Shown piece by piece: positions 1 to 7,493 of a stretch of DNA of 36,710 nt. The DNA is from Alphaproteobacteria bacterium (GTDB taxonomy: Bacteria > Pseudomonadota > Alphaproteobacteria > TMED109). Position 1 is the first letter of the stretch, and each line of letters begins with the position of its first letter. Below the pieces are notes generated by a model. The model had not been told where the DNA came from. It was given only the letters and a program-made list of their open reading frames with translations, and did not search any database. Both the position numbers and the translations under genes were made by a program. The stretch is from positions 1 through 36,710 of the forward strand of contig JAJDZX010000002.1 of the NCBI GenBank assembly GCA_022824395.1, written 5' to 3'.

Positions 1-159
1 ACCGGGCTCACACACTCCGGAGCGCGAACCGGAGGTGAAAGAACGCAGCCGCGACGACGGGCTCGGCCTGTAGCGGTCGGGATCCGGGGCCGGAATGCCT
101 GAAGACGCAGGGCGGCGAGGTGGTCGCACACGCGCGGAAGCGAGCCTGGGAGGATGGCG

Positions 160-525
160 ATGAGCCAGAAACTGCCAGGGCGCCCGGTCGATTCAGACGG
201 GAACCGGGAGAAACAGACGCCGCGGACGATCCGTTTCCACGATCGCGACTGGGCCCGGATCGAGACTCATGCGGTCATGCAGGGGATCACGGCAGCCGAA
301 CTCGTGCGGACTGCGGCCATCGCGGCGGTCGGGGACCGGCCCGCGCTGGCCGATTCCGATGGCCATCTCATCGCCCAGGTCGAACAGATCTTCCGCTACG
401 TGCACGTCCTGGCGACCGCCAAGCGGAACGAGATGCTCAAGAATGGCCGTGACGAAGAGCTGGAAGAGCTCATCCGCTCCGCCCAGGCACTGCAGGGCGA
501 GCTGAAAAAGCGTCGGCCGGACTGA
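160..525 (+). CDS. Small ribbon-helix-helix-like DNA-binding protein
   Basis: 121-residue basic/acidic protein. After a polar N-terminus comes a segment reading TPRTIRFHDRDWARIETHAV and then an Ala-rich helix pair (QGITAAELVRTAAIAAV), which is the strand-helix-helix pattern of ribbon-helix-helix proteins found as mobilisation accessory factors and plasmid or island regulators. The C-terminal half (EQIFRYVHVLATAKRNEML...) is predicted helical. I chose ATG 160 over ATG 154 because GGGAGG ends at 153: that leaves 6 nt to 160 but none to 154. Coding bias fits the local G+C. Four palindromes at 798-915, about 270 bp downstream, are candidate binding sites, but that link is inference. No partner relaxase is visible. 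The family assignment rests on pattern only. Confidence 0.6.
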   Translation: MSQKLPGRPVDSDGNREKQTPRTIRFHDRDWARIETHAVMQGITAAELVRTAAIAAVGDRPALADSDGHLIAQVEQIFRYVHVLATAKRNEMLKNGRDEELEELIRSAQALQGELKKRRPD

Positions 526-797
526 GCCGACCAAGGGCCAACCACGCGCAAGAATGCCGCTCGAACCCCGCCCGATCGGGCACGGGAAGGGCAGCGGGCA
601 CCACGGAAACTCCCATCACGGTTCCATTGGACCGGGTGGAACGGGCCGCACGGCCACGAAAAGCGGTGAAAAGGGGACGCGATTCACAGCGGCCGGCGTG
701 CTGCTCGTCGGCGATTCCGGGTGGAGGACAGCCCGGATTACCGGTAGATATCGTGTCAAGTCCGCACGGCTTGCCCGCTTCCCGGGCGCTGATACCG

Positions 798-915
798 GTA
801 TGCGGTCGCGCATACATTCGGTATGCGGTTGCGCATACAACGTATGCTCTCGCGCATACATCCGGAAAGAAAGCCAACCGCTTCAGTGTCTTGGGAGGTA
901 TGCGCCGGAGCATAC
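798..915. promoter_or_regulatory. Array of four GTATGC-N6-GCATAC palindromes
   Basis: Four copies of an 18-bp inverted repeat occur at 798-815, 821-838, 842-859 and 898-915. All 6-bp arms are perfect (GTATGC / GCATAC). The 6-bp centres differ: GGTCGC, GGTTGC, TCTCGC, GCCGGA. Start-to-start distances are 23, 21 and 56 bp, so the first three lie about two helical turns apart. This is the layout of an operator or iteron array bound by a dimeric protein. The binder is unknown; the ribbon-helix-helix-like protein at 160-525 is a candidate by proximity only. Confidence 0.7.
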
Positions 916-1156
916 ACGCGCCCCTCATAGCCATGTCGCCGAAAGGCGTCCACCGTGCAGCTAAGCGCACGCCAGCGCGCTCACGCGCGCGCTGCACCGT
1001 AGGTGCGTGTGGTGTAAGCCCGAAACGCCGAAGGGCGTCCCCATCCTGCTTCCTGGCCGCTTGAACGATCAGGCGAAGCAAACTTACTTGTTGTCGGTAG
1101 TTAGCCCGAGCGGCGCTTGAGCGACAGCGCCCACCACGCAACTCCGGAAACAGAAT

Positions 1157-1191
1157 CCAGACTGCCGCGCGGCTTCCGGGCGGCAGTCTGG
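1157..1191. other. Perfect 11-bp inverted repeat
   Basis: CCAGACTGCCG (1157-1167) is the exact reverse complement of CGGCAGTCTGG (1181-1191), with a 13-nt loop. It lacks a T-tract, so it is not a standard intrinsic terminator. It could be a structured end of a lost mobile element or a binding site. Confidence 0.45.
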
Positions 1192-1309
1192 GAAGCAGGA
1201 GGCAACAACGCGATGCGGAAGGACGCACACCCCTGCGGGGGCGTTCACCGGGTCAAGTGCCCGCCGCTGCTGCGCGCTCGTTGCTACTCGACCGGGAAGT
1301 CCGTCGCTA

Positions 1310-1924
1310 TTACGGCGTGGCGATCTGTGACAGCGTGAAACGCCACGCGTTACGAAAAGCCGTGAGCATCCGGCACTGGGACTGCGGGTGCTGCACGAGC
1401 AGGGCGGTCCCGCGCAGCTGCGGGACGGCGGCGTGCAGTCGAGATTGAACGCTCAGCGCTTCGTCAATTAGGTCCCCGGCCTGCTCCATAGCTTCGAAAA
1501 GGTGCGCGTTGTCGAAGTCGCCCGAGCATCGGACAGCGGAGTCAGGCGGCACGATGCTTTGCAGAAACAAACATTCCGCTTGGACGCATGCCGTCAGACC
1601 ACCGTCCCACGGAAGACGCCAACGCTTGGATACCACCGGATTTGCGCGCCAAGCGGCACGCAGACCTGCAGACGGCAGATGCGTGGCGGCGCTCCCGCCG
1701 ACGGCGCCGCATTGAGATTGCTGCCGCAATCCCCCTGCTCGCCCGTCACTCCCGCTGCCTGCTCCGTAGAAGTCGCCATCGGGCGGGACAGCGCCAAGGA
1801 AATCCGGACAGCCGAAGCAGAATCCGTTGGCATGATGCTGCCGGAATGAACATCCATCGGGCACCGGTGGTACCTCGCCGCCTCCGAAGGCGGTGAGCAG
1901 GAGATCGGGGTCCGGTTCGCGCAC
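1310..1924 (-). CDS. Unrecognised ORF beside integrase remnant
   Basis: A 204-codon open frame. Only the C-terminal third, from an internal ATG at 1489 (MEQAGDLIDEALS...), has coding-like composition: G/C-rich third positions and a helical heptad-like pattern. The upstream two thirds read like non-coding sequence. I do not recognise the family. It lies directly downstream of the integrase pseudogene on the same strand, so it may be a leftover of the same element. The real gene, if any, may be just 1310-1489 (59 residues). Confidence 0.22.
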   Translation of the reverse strand: MREPDPDLLLTAFGGGEVPPVPDGCSFRQHHANGFCFGCPDFLGAVPPDGDFYGAGSGSDGRAGGLRQQSQCGAVGGSAATHLPSAGLRAAWRANPVVSKRWRLPWDGGLTACVQAECLFLQSIVPPDSAVRCSGDFDNAHLFEAMEQAGDLIDEALSVQSRLHAAVPQLRGTALLVQHPQSQCRMLTAFRNAWRFTLSQIATP

Positions 1925-1941
1925 CTGGACGGGGTTCGTAA

Positions 1942-2617
1942 TCAGGTCCGATTGTCCTGCTCATGGCAAGCGCGGAGGTAGGACGGTGACGCACAGTCGA
2001 GGTCAAGCGCCTCCGCAATGAGGCTGCCGACCCGTTCCGCCACCGCGACCAGGTGCGCATCGACAACACTTGCGTAACTTGCGGTCGTCCGGTGCCGTCG
2101 ATGACCGAGCAATTTCCCGACCAGCGGCAGGTTCTCGCCGCCCATGACGGCCTGCCCTGCGGTGGTATGGCGCTGATCGTGGAGCCGCAGCCTGCCCAGC
2201 CTCGCATCGGCGCACACCGTCCGCCAGCGGTCAATCAACGCTGTTGGTGCGCGTTTCCCGGCGTAGTGCGGAAACAGGTACGCGTCCGGTTCCCGCGCGC
2301 CGGGCAGCGCCCCGATGTTCCAGCGTGGCCGCACCGAGGGGCGCCGCGCGCGGGCCAGTTTTCGAGTCACCAAGGCGCGCGCCGGCGCCCTCCTCCGACT
2401 GCTCCCCGATCTCCTCCCATCGCAGGATGAGGGCTTCGGACAGCCGCGCACTGTTCAGCGTCAGCAGGCGGATGGCGGCGACCGGCCACGGATGTGCCTC
2501 CCGGCGCCGGTCCAGCGCCGTGCTGAGACGTTGGAGCTCTTCACGGGCCGTAGGCGACGGGCGGGGAACCGATCTATCGGCAGCTATTATGAAGATGAGA
2601 GGAATACTCTCCATCAA
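1942..2617 (-). pseudogene. Tyrosine recombinase (phage-type integrase), frameshifted and truncated
   Basis: The catalytic half of a tyrosine integrase is readable in two frames. From 2617 downward, frame one gives the first active-site arginine box (NSARLSEALILRWEEI) and the lysine strand (RLGDSKTGPRAAPLGAATLE). Near 2313-2325 the reading shifts and frame two gives DAYLFPHYAGK, the H-x-x-R box (RLHDQRHTTAGQAV), LLGHRRHRTTASYA with the second His and the catalytic Tyr, and a C-terminal helix ending at 1942. One indel therefore separates Arg-Lys from His-Arg-His-Tyr. The arm-binding and core-binding N-terminal domains are missing. Family knowledge: such integrases insert genomic islands by site-specific recombination; this one cannot be functional as read. 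Confidence 0.85.
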
Positions 2618-2926
2618 TCACATTCGTTCCCCATACGATGGATGTCATTCGGCGGCGGCGTCTGGCAGACTCCGCTGCTGAACCGTTCCCCGGGCCTGGC
2701 TCCGGTGCCCGTCGGCGGGCGCGGCCCGGATATGCGGATGTGGAATACGTGAATGGTGGGTATTGGCGTCGTCCGTGCCGTGATCCCAGTTGTTGCCGAG
2801 TTCCGACGCCTCGACCACGAACGGGAGCGGGACGTGCCGCAGTACCTGTTGCAGAACCGGCCCGGACGACGGATCAGTGCGACTTTCGAGCTGTTGGTTT
2901 ACTCGGGCTCCACGGTAAGAACGAGA
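2618..2926. other. Intergenic region, no gene seen
   Basis: About 310 bp between the 5-prime end of the integrase pseudogene and the metalloprotease lipoprotein gene. Open frames continue into it, but none resembles a protein family. The first 80 bp should hold the missing integrase N-terminus and do not. No clear promoter was found by eye. Confidence 0.4.
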
Positions 2927-5900
2927 ATGCGTCCCACTCAGGGAAGCAAGGCCACGACTGCCATGTCGAGCTCCATGTACTGGCCGAGCAGTGCGATGTT
3001 TGTTGTTCTCATGCTGGCCCTGTTTGGCTGCGTGAGTGACTTGGATGGCCGTCCCGCAGGCTTCGCCTCCGAACAATTCCAACAGGCCCTGCCTCGCCCT
3101 TTGAGCAGCAGCGTCGGTGCCGCTGATGCTGCAGCCAGCGTCGACCATCCATCGTCACTGGGACAGTTCATCCCCCCGAAATCGGCGGCGCCTCAAGGCC
3201 GGCCGGCTGTTACTGCGTCCCCACTGAACTCGGCATCTGGCGCCGGGCCGCCGCATGACGGCCGAACCGCGGCAGGCCTGCTCGATCATTGGGGGCACCG
3301 GCGCGTCCAGAGCATCGTGGAAGGCCTTTCCCTGGGCACTGCCGACCCTGAAGCCGATGGGGCCGACTTCAGGGAGCTTCGCTCGGCGGTACAGGCGGGT
3401 GGGGGGCAATCGCTCGTTCCAGACCTCCACGCTGACGACGATGTCGGGCTCCTGGGCGCCCGCCGGGGCATCACCTACGGGCGCTGGACGGGCGGACCGG
3501 CAGACACGCTGCAGATCGAGTTTGACCTCTCGCAGGCGGGACCGATGCTACGCAACGATCCCGCGTTCCGCGCCGTGCTCGAGCGCGCGGGTGCGCTATG
3601 GAGCCGGCGGATTGCTGACACGTGGGCGTCGTGGGAGCGAGCCCCCGGAGACCTCAAGGGCTGGCTCCATCGCGAGGACGATGATCCCGCCGAGGTCAGA
3701 GTCGGGGAGGAGCGTGAGACAAGCTCCGGGTTGACGATCCATGTCTGGGATGCCGATCTTCCGGATGATGTCGCCGGCCGCGGCGGGCCGGGCGTTCTGC
3801 CACCGCTCGGCAAATGGGAATCCCATTTCGGACAGGTACTGATCGACAGGGGGCATCGGTTGCAGGCCGGTGACCGCGAGCTCCTCGATATCCTCGCACA
3901 CGAGATTGGTCACGTGCTGGGTGCCTGGTACGGCGATCCCGAAACCACAGGGGGCTACGCCGCCTACACGGATGTCACGGCAGGCACCTGGACCGGACCG
4001 AACGTGGTCGCCCTCCATGGCGGCCCCGCGCCGTTCCAGGATGATGCCGATCCGCTCGCCTGGGTTGATGGTGAACGTGATCCGAACGCCTCGGAGTTCG
4101 ACTTCCATCACAGCGGTGTGTGCAGCTCGATCATGGCCTACTGCAATCGGCGGCCGGCGGTTCCCCACGCCATCGACTTCGCCTTCCTCACCGACCTCGG
4201 GATGACCGTCATCGAGGAAACCGACCGACCTGAGACTTACGGCCTCGCGGGCTGGACGGACTACGCCGGTTTCTCGCTCACCGTGTCCCGCGACCAGCCT
4301 GATGAGCCCTCGGCGACCAGCCGCTACGTAGCTTACGCCGCTGGCCTGGGCGTCCCTGACTTGCCGCGAGCGGCAGTCGACGTGTTCGGCTATCGCAGTA
4401 CCGCAGACCTTCACCAGTCCTGGCCGGCCCAGGGTCCGCAGGGCGCCGTCCGCTATTCGGGCGGGCTGCTGGGTGCCGCGATCGACCGGACGGGGCTGCC
4501 TCCCGTGACCGGCGCAGCCAGCTTGGCCGTGGACCTGGGCACCCTTGACGGCGAGGCCAGCTTTACCTCGCTCAAGGTCCATACATGGGGGACCCCCGAG
4601 ATCTTCGCCGGCGGGAGCCTGCTGTACCCGTTCGAGCTGTCGGCCAACGCCATCCTGGGAACCCGGGCCGGCTCGACCCTGCGGGGGGACTTCTACGGGC
4701 CCGGCCACGAGAATGTCGCCGGCGTGCTCCGCGACCCGGGCATCGGCCTGATGGCGAGCTTCGGAGCGACCCGCGACGACCGGCCAGGCGACGAGGACCG
4801 AACGGCTTCTTCCGACCCGGTGACGGATCCGGCAGCCACGACCTCACCCGTCTTCGACCGCGAGGACGATGGGCAGGTGGGCGCCAACGTGCCTGCGGCG
4901 CTCGATCGGCTGGCGGTCGGCGGCGACTACGGCGGGGTCACCGTTTCGTCGGGCTATGTGCAGGACGGTGCGGGTGCAGACCGGGTTCTCGAGTATCTCG
5001 AGCGGCACACCCGTGAAGACTACAAGGGCTGGCGCGCACCTGCTCCCGGTCTCGCAACCTTTGCGGACCGGCCGGTCGTCCGCCTGGCGGAGGGGATGAG
5101 CGACGAACTGGCCGCAGCAGTGGAGCAGGCTGTTCGACAGATCAATACGGCCCTGCCCCGCGAGCAGCGGATCGCGCTGGGCCGCGATCCGGTGCCTCCC
5201 TTGTCCGCGATCGAGGATGTTCCTGCCGGCGAGATCTTCGTCGATTTCGCTCCCTCGGCAGGCCACTGGAACGTCGAGGGGGTCACGGTTCAGCCAGGCG
5301 TGCTGATCTGGGCCCAAGTCGACCCGGTATCCGAGTTCGATGCTGCAACCCAGCGGCTGGAAGACCGCCGCATGCGGGCTGCGCATGTCTGGTTGGATGA
5401 AGGAGTGATCTCGAACGCTGCCTGGGTGTTGAATGCGGACGAGGAACGTTGGGAATACACGCTCTTCGATCACCCTGTCGTCGAGAGCGATACCGTGATG
5501 AAGGTCTATGAGGGGGCCCGACTTCGCCGCGCGATCGTCGTCGGCATACTCGAGTCGCTTGGGTTGTTGGGCGGCGTTGACGCATCCAAGTTCCCGGAAT
5601 CGATCTTCAACGATGGTTCAAGCAGCGTCCTTTCGGATATCGACAGCGAGGCACTTCTGGCCGCCTACACGCGACTGCTGCCCGGCACGCTGCCCGAGGA
5701 CCTGTCGGCCGAGGGTCTGGGCTCCTGGACCGCCACATCCTTCCACCTCGCGGGAGAACTTGGGTTTTCGGGCGGAGAGGCTGCGTTTGGCGTCGCATTG
5801 CGTAACGGCCTGGCGCGGCCGTGGGCCACGGGCCCCACACCGTTGGCGGCCCTGGAGAACAATTCGGCCTTGTTCGGAACCGTCAGTTGGAACGGGGCGC

Positions 5901-6220
5901 TGCTCGGCTTTACGCCGTTGGGCGAAACGGTCTCCGGACACGCGCAGCTGGCCGTTGAGGTCGCCACTCTTGACGGTCACATCGACTTCGTCGGCCTGGA
6001 GCGCTGGAACGTGGAAACGGCGCCCGGAAGGCTCGGCACCGGTACGACGTGGGGCGACGGTGATCTGGGGTATTCCATTGTAGTAGAGGACAATTCATTC
6101 CATCGAACCGGTGGAGACGATGGGGAGGTCGTCGGCGAGTTCTTCGGTGGTGCCCACGAGGCGATGGCCGGCGTGCTCGAACGGAATGATCTGACGGCGG
6201 GCTTCGGCGGCCTGCGCTAG
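2927..6220 (+). CDS. Surface lipoprotein with active plus degenerate metalloprotease domains and two TbpB-like barrels
   Basis: 1097 residues from ATG 2927; ATG 2963 is the alternative. I prefer 2927 because it gives the signal peptide a charged n-region (Arg2, Lys8) before the hydrophobic run and lipobox ALFGC (Cys35). Domain order: zinc metalloprotease with HEIGHVLG (about 325-332) and a Met-turn-like CSSIMAY (about 400); TbpB-like barrel closing with FYGPGHENVAGVL and MASFGATRD (to about 618); Asp-rich linker; a second protease-like domain (about 640-900); a second barrel ending FFGGAHEAMAGVL and TAGFGGLR. In domain two the position aligning with HEMLHAVGLMGH of the relative at 12316-13566 reads GILESLGLLGG, so zinc ligands are lost. 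Predicted outer-membrane lipoprotein, possibly acting on host or matrix protein. The substrate is unknown and function is inferred from motifs only. Confidence 0.8.
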   Translation: MRPTQGSKATTAMSSSMYWPSSAMFVVLMLALFGCVSDLDGRPAGFASEQFQQALPRPLSSSVGAADAAASVDHPSSLGQFIPPKSAAPQGRPAVTASPLNSASGAGPPHDGRTAAGLLDHWGHRRVQSIVEGLSLGTADPEADGADFRELRSAVQAGGGQSLVPDLHADDDVGLLGARRGITYGRWTGGPADTLQIEFDLSQAGPMLRNDPAFRAVLERAGALWSRRIADTWASWERAPGDLKGWLHREDDDPAEVRVGEERETSSGLTIHVWDADLPDDVAGRGGPGVLPPLGKWESHFGQVLIDRGHRLQAGDRELLDILAHEIGHVLGAWYGDPETTGGYAAYTDVTAGTWTGPNVVALHGGPAPFQDDADPLAWVDGERDPNASEFDFHHSGVCSSIMAYCNRRPAVPHAIDFAFLTDLGMTVIEETDRPETYGLAGWTDYAGFSLTVSRDQPDEPSATSRYVAYAAGLGVPDLPRAAVDVFGYRSTADLHQSWPAQGPQGAVRYSGGLLGAAIDRTGLPPVTGAASLAVDLGTLDGEASFTSLKVHTWGTPEIFAGGSLLYPFELSANAILGTRAGSTLRGDFYGPGHENVAGVLRDPGIGLMASFGATRDDRPGDEDRTASSDPVTDPAATTSPVFDREDDGQVGANVPAALDRLAVGGDYGGVTVSSGYVQDGAGADRVLEYLERHTREDYKGWRAPAPGLATFADRPVVRLAEGMSDELAAAVEQAVRQINTALPREQRIALGRDPVPPLSAIEDVPAGEIFVDFAPSAGHWNVEGVTVQPGVLIWAQVDPVSEFDAATQRLEDRRMRAAHVWLDEGVISNAAWVLNADEERWEYTLFDHPVVESDTVMKVYEGARLRRAIVVGILESLGLLGGVDASKFPESIFNDGSSSVLSDIDSEALLAAYTRLLPGTLPEDLSAEGLGSWTATSFHLAGELGFSGGEAAFGVALRNGLARPWATGPTPLAALENNSALFGTVSWNGALLGFTPLGETVSGHAQLAVEVATLDGHIDFVGLERWNVETAPGRLGTGTTWGDGDLGYSIVVEDNSFHRTGGDDGEVVGEFFGGAHEAMAGVLERNDLTAGFGGLR

Positions 6221-6400
6221 CAGGCCTGTGCGCGGTTGGAAGTCCGGAACGCTGGACCTAGGTCGGGCAAGCCGTAGTCCGGAGCGTATGTGTCGAAGTG
6301 TGCGATCAGCAGCCCGCCTGCGTCGGGGTGTCAGGTTCCGGTCGCAGTTGCCGAAGGGATGCGGCGCCAGGCCCCCGGTCGTTGCGTCCGGAACGGTTGT

Positions 6401-6610
6401 CCGGTGGTGAGGCGGCCGGCAGTGTGCGGGCGGCGGTTGCGTCGAGACCGGCCCGGAGATGGCCGTTCGCGTGTCCGGCACCGATGGAGCCTGCCGGCAT
6501 GAAAGCGTCCGCGAGTCCGCCAGGAGCCATGAACGCTCCGTGCTCCAGGACACGTCAAATGAGTGGAATCACCCGGCCCGCCGCGCCGGCAGCGGCAGTT
6601 GGCGGCGTTC
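6401..6610. repeat. Dispersed repeat, copy A
   Basis: About 210 bp, roughly 80 percent identical by eye and in the same orientation as 21173-21380. Shared blocks include GAGATGGCCGTTCGCGTG and CAGGAGCCAT(C/G)AACGCTCCGT. On the minus strand both copies contain the same stop region and a GHANGHLRAG-type open frame. It is probably the conserved end of an unidentified mobile or cassette-like unit. Confidence 0.65.
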
Positions 6611-6808
6611 GGGGAGCCGTTCCTCAAGCGGGGTCTTGATGGTGACCAGGCGTTCGGTGTTCCCGCCGACGCGCGAACTGACCGCGCCGGTGCGGTCCCG
6701 GTTGACGTGAATGGCGGCGCGGACCTGACCGACATCGCTTTTCACTCAGCCGACGCCGGCGGCAAGCGGACCGGACCCGGCGAGCGCGGCGCCAATAAGG
6801 ATCGACAT
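6569..6808 (-). pseudogene. Small membrane-anchored helical protein, interrupted
   Basis: Read leftward from ATG 6808, the frame gives a short hydrophobic segment (MSILIGAALAGSG...), then an in-frame TGA at codon 21, immediately followed by GTG (6745) and 58 further codons (KSDVGQVRAAI...ERLVTIKTPLEERLPERRQL) that look like a helical, polar tail. Small membrane-plus-coil proteins commonly have this layout. The 3-prime end lies inside dispersed repeat copy A. Either the gene is broken by the TGA or only the distal part is translated from GTG. No family is recognised with certainty. Confidence 0.3.
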
Positions 6809-7145
6809 CGACGGCGGGCCGCCGCCGCGCTCGAGTCGCCGCGCGATCTCCAAGGCCGGAACTTCGGGCCAGCCCTGACGAGAGCGTCCTGCACGTCGGG
6901 GATCGTGGTGGCCATGAGCCTACGCTACGGGCGAGACGGGGGACCGGGCTCGATGTCAGCCCCACCGGCGTTTGGCTGCATCTGACTCAGCCGCCAATTG
7001 GTCAAACGATGCGCCCCGGCGGGCGGAGCTGGCGAGCTGACCCGCCCAGGTCAGAATTGGGCAGAGGATCAAGGCCCGGCGTCACGACCGGTGATGGGAA
7101 CGTGGCCGAGCTTCCTGCCGCTGGCCCGGATCCCGGCCTGCCAAC
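6809..7145. other. Non-coding region before CRISPR remnant
   Basis: About 340 bp with no supported gene. It would be the leader or flank of the repeat array at 7146. The segment near 7062-7100 has a CCCGG-rich motif vaguely like the repeat but is out of the 73-nt phase, so I do not count it. Confidence 0.4.
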
Positions 7146-7327
7146 GCTCCAATGAGGCCGGGGCTTGCATGCCCCGGATGTTACTCGACGACCTGGAGGC
7201 CGACGGCACCGAGAACGGGCTTCAATGAGGCCGGGAGCATGAATGCCCCGGAAATCACCCGGCGCTGTGCCCACTCTACCATCATGCAGATGCTCGAATG
7301 AGGGTGGCGCACAATGGCATTCGCGTG
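7146..7327. CRISPR. Remnant CRISPR array: three repeats, two spacers
   Basis: Repeat starts fall at 7146, 7219 and 7292, exactly 73 nt apart twice. Repeats begin GCTCCAATGAGG, GCTTCAATGAGG and GCTCGAATGAGG. Repeats 1 and 2 continue into a palindrome (CCGGGGC-TTGCAT-GCCCCGG in repeat 1, positions 7158-7177) and are 36-37 nt long; repeat 3 keeps only the first 12 nt well and is decayed after that. The spacers are about 36-37 nt (7182-7218 and about 7256-7291). The array lies 166 bp beyond the stop of csb2, so it belongs to the type I-G locus. Repeat 3 looks like the degenerate terminal copy, which would put the leader at the 7146 side, but orientation is uncertain. Confidence 0.75.
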
Positions 7328-7493
7328 GTGGGGATGCCACGTGCCCGGCTCGCTCACGATCAAGGACCTGCACCTGTCCAACGAGCCTTTCTGCATGTCG
7401 TGACGCCGGGCTGCGTCACACGTGGATCATTGCGTCGGCCACGGGGACCCGGCCGCTTGGCGGGCGGGCAAGCTGTCCGCCAGTCCACAACGC

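Larger units (their letters stand above)
526..1309. other. Gene-poor stretch with palindromes and hairpins
   Basis: I see no convincing gene here; the open frames on both strands overlap and lack family resemblance. It holds the four-palindrome array at 798-915, a G+C-rich hairpin at 973-994 (CAGCGCGC arms) and an 11-bp-stem hairpin at 1157-1191. Neither hairpin is followed by a T-run. Confidence 0.5.

Noticed and set aside
1232-1242. CCCC-TGC-GGGG hairpin as terminator
   Set aside because: Four-base stem only and no T-run; too weak to call.
7062-7100. A fourth CRISPR repeat left of 7146
   Set aside because: A GGCCCGG motif is present, but it is out of the 73-nt phase and the GCTYCAATGAGG start is missing.
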